Positions 59,826 to 64,000 of a stretch of 64,000 nt of DNA are shown here, piece after piece. The position numbers were made by a program, and so were the translations under genes. The stretch lies in contig OZ345361.1 of assembly GCA_977006965.1 (NCBI GenBank), forward strand, positions 372,001 through 436,000, read 5' to 3'. A model generated the notes under the pieces. It was not told the origin of the DNA and searched no databases. It saw nothing but the letters and a program-made list of their open reading frames with translations. This DNA is from Phymatolithon calcareum (Eukaryota; Rhodophyta; Florideophyceae; Hapalidiales). The stretch's first letter is position 1; each line of letters begins with the position of its first letter.

Positions 59826-59870
59826 ACCCCCCTAAATACAGTCAAATATTCGGTGCAGAAGATTGTGATG
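59826..59870 (-). repeat. Right terminal inverted repeat of the 8.0-kb transposon
   Basis: Complement reads CATCACAATCTTCTGCACCG... as at 51853. The open frame 59810-59872 here belongs to the transposon terminus, not to the Gypsy polyprotein that follows. Confidence 0.88.
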
Positions 59871-60104
59871 TAGGTATCGATACCAAGGAGATGGACGAAG
59901 CTATGGCAAAAATGTTCTCTAAAGCAGCGGAAGAAGGGCTGTCAAAATCGGGACAGGAGACGTTAAGCGAAATGCTAGAAACGTATCGAGATGTTTTCAG
60001 ATTACGCCTTGGAAATTATCCGCCTGCGAACGTCGAGCCGATGAAAGTCCTATTGAAGCCCGGCGCCACACCAGTGATTTGCAAGCAGAGGCGATACACA
60101 GCTG

Positions 60105-60492
60105 CAGGGGTCCTATCCAGTATACTGGACTTGCAGTATACTGCAATCTACTTGTACTGGAGTGGGACTGCAAAAAACCCGCCTACTTGCAATACGAATT
60201 GCAAAATGTTTGACTGTGTTGAGCGGACACAATGTAGTGCATGTCATGCACTCTCTAATTTATACTGTACCATCTCGGTACGTATTATGCCGAATCCATC
60301 ATAGTCACAAACGTAGAGCACCAATTCAAGTGTTTACAGTACTGACGTGGCGTTCAGTCCACGTGTGGATACAGCGCTGCGTGACGTCCTCTACTTGCAA
60401 TACAACTTGCAGACAATCGCCGGGACTGCTACTTGCAAATCGAATTGCACTGTATCTAGCAATCAATAAAAATCTACTTGCTAGTAGCCCTG
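60105..60492 (+). mobile_element. hAT-type MITE, copy 2 (388 bp)
   Basis: CAGGGGTCCTATCCAGTATA...GCTAGTAGCCCTG, flanked by the perfect 8-bp duplication CACAGCTG (60097-60104, 60493-60500). Inverted relative of 20418-20832 along its whole length; the other copy has about 27 extra bases. Inserted in the RT region, and its removal rejoins RRYTA to DQRDF in frame. Confidence 0.92.
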
Positions 60493-60717
60493 CACAGCTG
60501 ATCAACGCGATTTCATGTTCAAGTATATGTCCAAGCTAGAGGAGTATGGGTTTATTGCGCCTAACTCAAACGCCACGTGAGCCACAGCACCACTGTTGGC
60601 ACCCAAAGCACCACCAGCAAATTATCGAATGACGTTCAATTTAAACCCGGCGAATGCAAGGACTGTACCTGTGTCATGGCCAATGCCGAATATTGATGCA
60701 GAACTCATGGATGTCGC

Positions 60718-61336
60718 GAGAGAAGACACCAAGCAGAAAGGTTCTCTGCGAGTCTAGTGAGACAGCAGAAGCACCTCGACCAAGCAGATGAGTATTCTGG
60801 GAGAGATGAAGACATTAAGGAGGCAACCAAGGACATAGAGTGCCTCAAGAAATATGAAGATCTGCAGCAAGCTCTCGATAAAGCCAAGCAGGGCTCAGTC
60901 TCAAAGAAAGGGCGACGAAAAGAAATAATTGAGTTATGGGCAGAGGAAGAAGAGGGAAGATCGCTTGAGACACCAACTGATTCGAACAATCTACCGATGG
61001 TTCTCCGCGTAAGAGAAAGGTCTACACGGTTGCGATGCCTACGGTTGATATTCAATAGAGCACCTCTTTGGAGAAAATCAGTACTTGGTGCATGCTTTGG
61101 TGTCACAGCCGTGATTGAGCTGGTCGCGCTCCAACGCATTCTATCTTCATCCAAGATTAGTCCTAAAATTGAATATGAATGTAAGCGACTCACTGGAGCA
61201 CTTGTTGGGAGAGAAATACGAATCAAGGATATACTGAATAGTCAAACTACGTGAGCTTAGAAAATCGTGCGAAAGCAGCCCTGTTACTCTTCAAGAGAGG
61301 CCTTGGGAGCTTTTAAAATAAATCAACACATATCCC
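60718..61336 (+). mobile_element. 5'-truncated LINE copy inside the Gypsy RT
   Basis: 619 bp between 12-bp duplications CATGGATGTCGC (60706-60717, 61337-61348). It carries the LINE protein tail (60757-61254) and ends GGGAGCTTTTAAAATAAATC, then ..TATCCCC. Removal rejoins ELMDVA to GSKFFATMDF. It is closest to the copy at 1-535. Confidence 0.92.
60757..61254 (+). CDS. C-terminal part of the LINE protein (partial)
   Basis: 165-residue frame: KHLDQADEYSGRDEDIKEAT (acidic motif of the family), CLKKYEDLQQALDKA, RERSTRLRCLRLIFNRAPLW (diverged form of the HR.LA..Y..GRFP motif), and an end IEYECKRLTGALVGREIRIK that differs from the other copies. So two subfamilies of tail exist here: 1-535 and this one, versus 8980, 27060 and 49304. 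Confidence 0.7.
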   Translation: MRQQKHLDQADEYSGRDEDIKEATKDIECLKKYEDLQQALDKAKQGSVSKKGRRKEIIELWAEEEEGRSLETPTDSNNLPMVLRVRERSTRLRCLRLIFNRAPLWRKSVLGACFGVTAVIELVALQRILSSSKISPKIEYECKRLTGALVGREIRIKDILNSQTT

Positions 61337-61755
61337 CATGGATGTCGCTGGGAGCAAGTTCTTTGCTACGATGGACTTTTGCAGAGGGTACTGGCAACTA
61401 CCCCTGGACGAAGAAGGTCAGAATGCGAACAGTTTCCACACGCCATCCGGGATATTCAAGCCATAACGGACATTACAAGGTGCGATGAACAGCGGAGCGA
61501 ATTTTCAATCCCGTGTCGAACCGTGCTTTGTGAGCCTGCGAGAATTTTTGAAGGCTTGGCTTGACGATTTTCTGTTTCACGCAAAAACAGAAACAAGTCT
61601 TTTAAATGCATTGCAAGAATGTCTCAAGATTTGTGAGCAGAGAAAAACTCTAAATTAACGCGAGAAAGTCTGTTCTATTCACCAAAAAAGTACGTTGGTG
61701 CGGCCGACTGATTGACGAGCAAGGGGTACAATGTGATCCGCGAAGACTCAGTGGT

Positions 61756-62737
61756 CTCAAGGAGCTACATATGCCAGAAAATGCAGCAGAGCTATGCCAA
61801 TACTTACACTGCGTCCAGTGGGTGGCTTCAAGTATACCTGATTTTGCACAGGAAGTGAAGCGCTACGAGGCATTCTGGAAACTGCTTACGACAAAGCGGG
61901 GTCGCGAAAGAAGAAAGCGATTCAAAATTTTCGTTGGACAGTCTCGGATGGGGATCAGAGCATGAACATTCATTCAAGTCGTTGCAAGAAACTCTCCGAA
62001 ATGCGATAAATCTATCACACCGAGATTGTGAAAAAGCTATCTGTATATTTACGGACGCTTCGGATGAACATTGGGCTGCCGTGGTCACGCAATGTGATGA
62101 GAGTGAACTGACAAAGGACATAATGCAGCAAAAGCATGAGCCGTTGGCATTTCTTAGTTCATCTTTCAAGAGAGCACAAGAGCGATGGAGTACATTTGAG
62201 AAGGAAGCTTATGCCATTTTGAAGTGTTTCCGGAAGCTCGACTACATGGTCGCAGGGGAAGCAAACATCCACCTATACTCTGATCATAGAAACCTGCTTT
62301 TTGCATTTCATGCGATGGCAATGGTACCGACGATTGGAGGCCACGTGATCAACAAAGTTCAAAGATGGGCCGTTTACTTATCGGCGTTCTCGTACACAAT
62401 TGACCATGTGGAAGGCAAGCGGAACGTTATGCCCGATATTATGTCACGTTGGCTGTCTGGGTACAGAGGCAAGAAAGTCATGAGTCGCAGGGTTTCTGAT
62501 ACATCGATGGAAAACGACATCGTGAAATTACCGTTCAGCGAAGATTTTGTGTGGCCAACAACACAAATGATCATCACGGAACAGAACAAACATGAAAAAT
62601 CAAGGCCGGCAAAAGCGGCTAAGAAGGAAGGGGACCTGTACTACCTAAGCAAACAAGTATGGATCCCAGATGAATCACTCAAACTCCAGCTTAAACTTCT
62701 GACTGTAGCACATTGTGGTGCTGGTGGACACAGATGA
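61756..62737 (+). pseudogene. Gypsy RT connection and RNase H
   Basis: LKELHMPENAAELCQYLHCV belongs to the RT thumb/connection. After a break near 61850-61930, SLQETLRNAINLSHRD, KAICIFTDASDEHWAAVVTQ (RNase H first Asp), PLAFLSSSFKRAQERWSTFE (Glu in FEKEAYAI) and IHLYSDHRNLLFAF follow. Then comes the linker to integrase, with KQVWIPDESLKLQLKLLTVA and HCGAGGHR. The frame ends at a TGA at 62735. Confidence 0.85.
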
Positions 62738-64000
62738 TTCGACTCAACAAGCAGCGCTCTGAAAGAGAAGTTTTGGTGGGACTCAATTGTCAATGATTGC
62801 AAGGAGTTCGAGAAGAAGTGTATTCACTGCATCATATCGAAAAGCGGTACCAAGATTCGACGCCCACTTTCATCGGTATTACACGGAAATAAGCCCAACG
62901 AAGTTATACATTTCGATTTTTTGTATATGGGTTCAAGTACAACCGGGCACAAATACATTTTCGTTCTCAAGGACGATTTGTCATCCCATGTGTGGCTCTG
63001 TCCATCTGTCGCTGCAAATGCGGACACAGCAGCTGAAGAACTGGCAAGGTGGATGCGGACATTCACTGTTATGAACAACTGGGTATCCGACCAAGGATCT
63101 CATTTCAAGAACGTTTTGATGGAAAATCTCGCCGATGTCCACAAAATCAGACACTCATTCACGGTTGCATACTCCCCGTGGGTAAACGGAACCGTGGGAA
63201 GAGTAATGCGAACTGTTCTTGCTGCTTGCAACGCTCTTTTGTCTGAATTGAAACTCGCGCCCCAGGATTGGACTGCGGTGGCAGGCATGTTGATGACTAT
63301 TAGCAACGAATGTCCCCTCAAGAGGCTGGGCTCATGGAACATACAGAAGTCCGCTTCAAGTCATGACTGCTATCAAGCCAACGCGCACGCAATTAGTCAT
63401 TGACTGCGAGACACATAATGGGAAGATGAGAAGCATGGAAAAGGCAATGGCTATACAATTACTGGAGATTAACACACTTCAGTCTGCAATTGAGAACATG
63501 CACAAAGATGTCGCGGAAAAAGTTAGCAAGAATCGGTTGAAGCAAATCAAGCAACACAACAAAAACACGAACATCGTGAGTCACCAATTCCAATTAGGTG
63601 ATTTTGTTGTTGTACTTGTTCCAGACGGCAAGAAGAAGAAGCACAAATTGCAGTTCAAATGGATCGGTCCTAAGCGAGTAACTACAATTGTCGGCGAATT
63701 GGTCTACGATGTGACAAGCATAGTGGATGGGAAAACGGATCGGGTCCATGCGAGCAGAATAAAGGCAAGCAATGAGATGACGAAACAAGCAGAACACTCT
63801 GAGACTAAGTACGAGATGATTGAAAAACTCGTGGATATAGGAGAAGCAACGGATGGAATCTTCGTTCAAGTTCAGTGGTCAGGTTTGCCGGACAAAAGCG
63901 ATTGGACGTGGCAGAAGATTGAAGAACTTCATGAAGATGTACCTGAAGAGCTTGCAGTAATTTTGTCCAACACACGCAAGAAAAAGCTGGCGAAGAAGGC
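62738..64000 (+). pseudogene. Gypsy integrase and chromodomain (runs off the window)
   Basis: The zinc-binding HHCC region spans the TGA (HCGAGGHR * FDSTSS...CKEFEKKCIHC). Core: HFDFLYMGSSTTGHKYIFVL (first Asp), NNWVSDQGSHFKN (second Asp), then SPWVNGTVGRVMRTVL, where the catalytic Glu, expected 35 residues after the second Asp, is Gly. A frame change near 63350-63400 follows. The C-terminal part (LGDFVVVLVPDGKKKKHKLQ) leads to a chromodomain, IFVQVQWSGLPDKSDWTWQK then IEELHEDVPEELAVIL. The chromodomain targets integration to modified histones in this family. The element continues past 64000. Confidence 0.9.

Larger units (their letters stand above)
51853..59870 (+). mobile_element. 8.0-kb Plavaka/KDZ-like DNA transposon with TA target duplication
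   Basis: Terminal inverted repeats of about 45 bp: CATCACAATCTTCTGCACCG (28 bases identical, then TGTATTT(G/A)GGGGGGT) at 51853 and, inverted, ending at 59870. TA flanks both sides (51851-51852, 59871-59872). Genes: a large transposase (+, 52845-55992), a convergent coiled-coil protein (-, 56252-57277), and probable further exons between 57.6 and 58.8 kb. It sits in the Gypsy linker between protease and RT, and removal restores that frame exactly. The group name rests on transposase motifs; TA duplication is a useful extra character. Confidence 0.9.
59873..61755 (+). pseudogene. Gypsy reverse transcriptase, interrupted twice
   Basis: Pieces 59873-60104, 60501-60717 and 61349-61755. Blocks: LETYRDVFRLRLGNYPPANV, KPGATPVICKQRRYTA | DQRDFMFKYMSKLEEYGFIA, RMTFNLNPANARTVPVSWPM, PNIDAELMDVA | GSKFFATMDFCRGYWQLPL (first catalytic Asp), FLKAWLDDFLFHAK (second and third Asp, WLDD for YLDD). 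Vertical bars mark the hAT MITE and the LINE; both joins restore the frame. A TGA replaces a Trp codon near 60580, and a TAA/frame break occurs near 61460 and after 61650. Confidence 0.88.
49956..64000 (+). mobile_element. Ty3/Gypsy chromovirus-type retrotransposon, heavily interrupted
   Basis: Starts at TGTAGACACG inside the dynamin pseudogene and runs off the window. Recognisable parts: 5' LTR (49956-50202), a gag start (50270), the end of the protease (51521-51852), reverse transcriptase (59873-61750 with two insertions), RNase H (about 62000-62450), integrase (62650-63400) and a chromodomain (63850-63990). Order RT-RH-INT plus chromodomain defines the chromovirus type. Point mutations (for example TGA at 60580 and 62735, integrase Glu lost) and frameshifts show it is dead. 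It hosts four later insertions. Confidence 0.9.

Noticed and set aside
59806-59872. N-terminal extension of the Gypsy RT frame (RRKSHPPKYSQIFGAEDCDV)
   Set aside because: These codons are the inverted terminal repeat of the 8.0-kb transposon. The true upstream Gypsy sequence ends at 51852.
1-64000. CRISPR arrays, bacterial operons or ribosome-binding sites
   Set aside because: All recognisable features are eukaryotic, and none of the repeat arrays has regular short repeats with unique spacers.
1-64000. rRNA or complete tRNA genes
   Set aside because: Only isolated B-box-like fragments were seen; no cloverleaf could be completed.

Overview
This window is eukaryotic genomic DNA made mostly of transposable elements, nested in one another, with very little host coding capacity. 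The signs are a spliceosomal intron (GTAAGT...AG, 72 bp) in one transposase, LTR and non-LTR retrotransposons, several cut-and-paste DNA transposon superfamilies, TATA-type promoters, and one apparently intact single-exon dynamin-family gene. I cannot name the species. The mixture would fit an alga or a fungus-like protist (a red alga is my guess, not shown). Stop codons behave as in the standard code.

Layout: 1-535, 5'-truncated LINE tail (-). 2173-7033, nearly intact Copia retrotransposon (-) with GTATT target duplication. 7098-7170, a 73-bp LINE scrap. 8866-10883, a young 5'-truncated LINE (-) with a 14-bp target duplication. 11496-14845, a PIF/Harbinger-like transposon with a spliced transposase (+) and a second gene (-). 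16109-16914, a possible old hAT. 17653-19809, intact dynamin-like GTPase (-). 20418-20832, hAT MITE. 21.1-26.5 kb, two MITEs, a broken ClpP gene, an unrecognised gene with a possible papain-fold peptidase domain, a pair of inverted LTR-like repeats and a Copia gag remnant. 26495-27736, two LINE copies, one inserted in the other. 29.8-30.1 kb, promoter-like repeats with a TATA box. 31-39.6 kb, a decayed large DNA transposon (Plavaka/KDZ-like transposase plus minus-strand genes). 39.7-41.1 kb, tandemly duplicated exon-like modules. 42298-42715 and 44357-45594, two pogo/Tigger-type elements. 47079-47158, an 80-bp CACTG mini-element. 48270-49955, a dynamin pseudogene. From 49956 to the window end runs a chromodomain-bearing Ty3/Gypsy element (+).

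The right end is a readable insertion history. The dynamin pseudogene was hit by a LINE (9-bp duplication) and by the Gypsy element. The Gypsy element was then hit by a hAT (50355-51519), an 8.0-kb Plavaka/KDZ-like transposon with TA target duplication (51853-59870), a hAT MITE (8-bp duplication) and another LINE (12-bp duplication). Conceptually removing each of the last three, with one copy of its duplication, puts the Gypsy polyprotein back in frame. That independently confirms their boundaries.

The same LINE family appears at least seven times, always 5'-truncated, and is the main repeated theme of the window. The dynamin-like gene is the only full-length host-type gene I can support.
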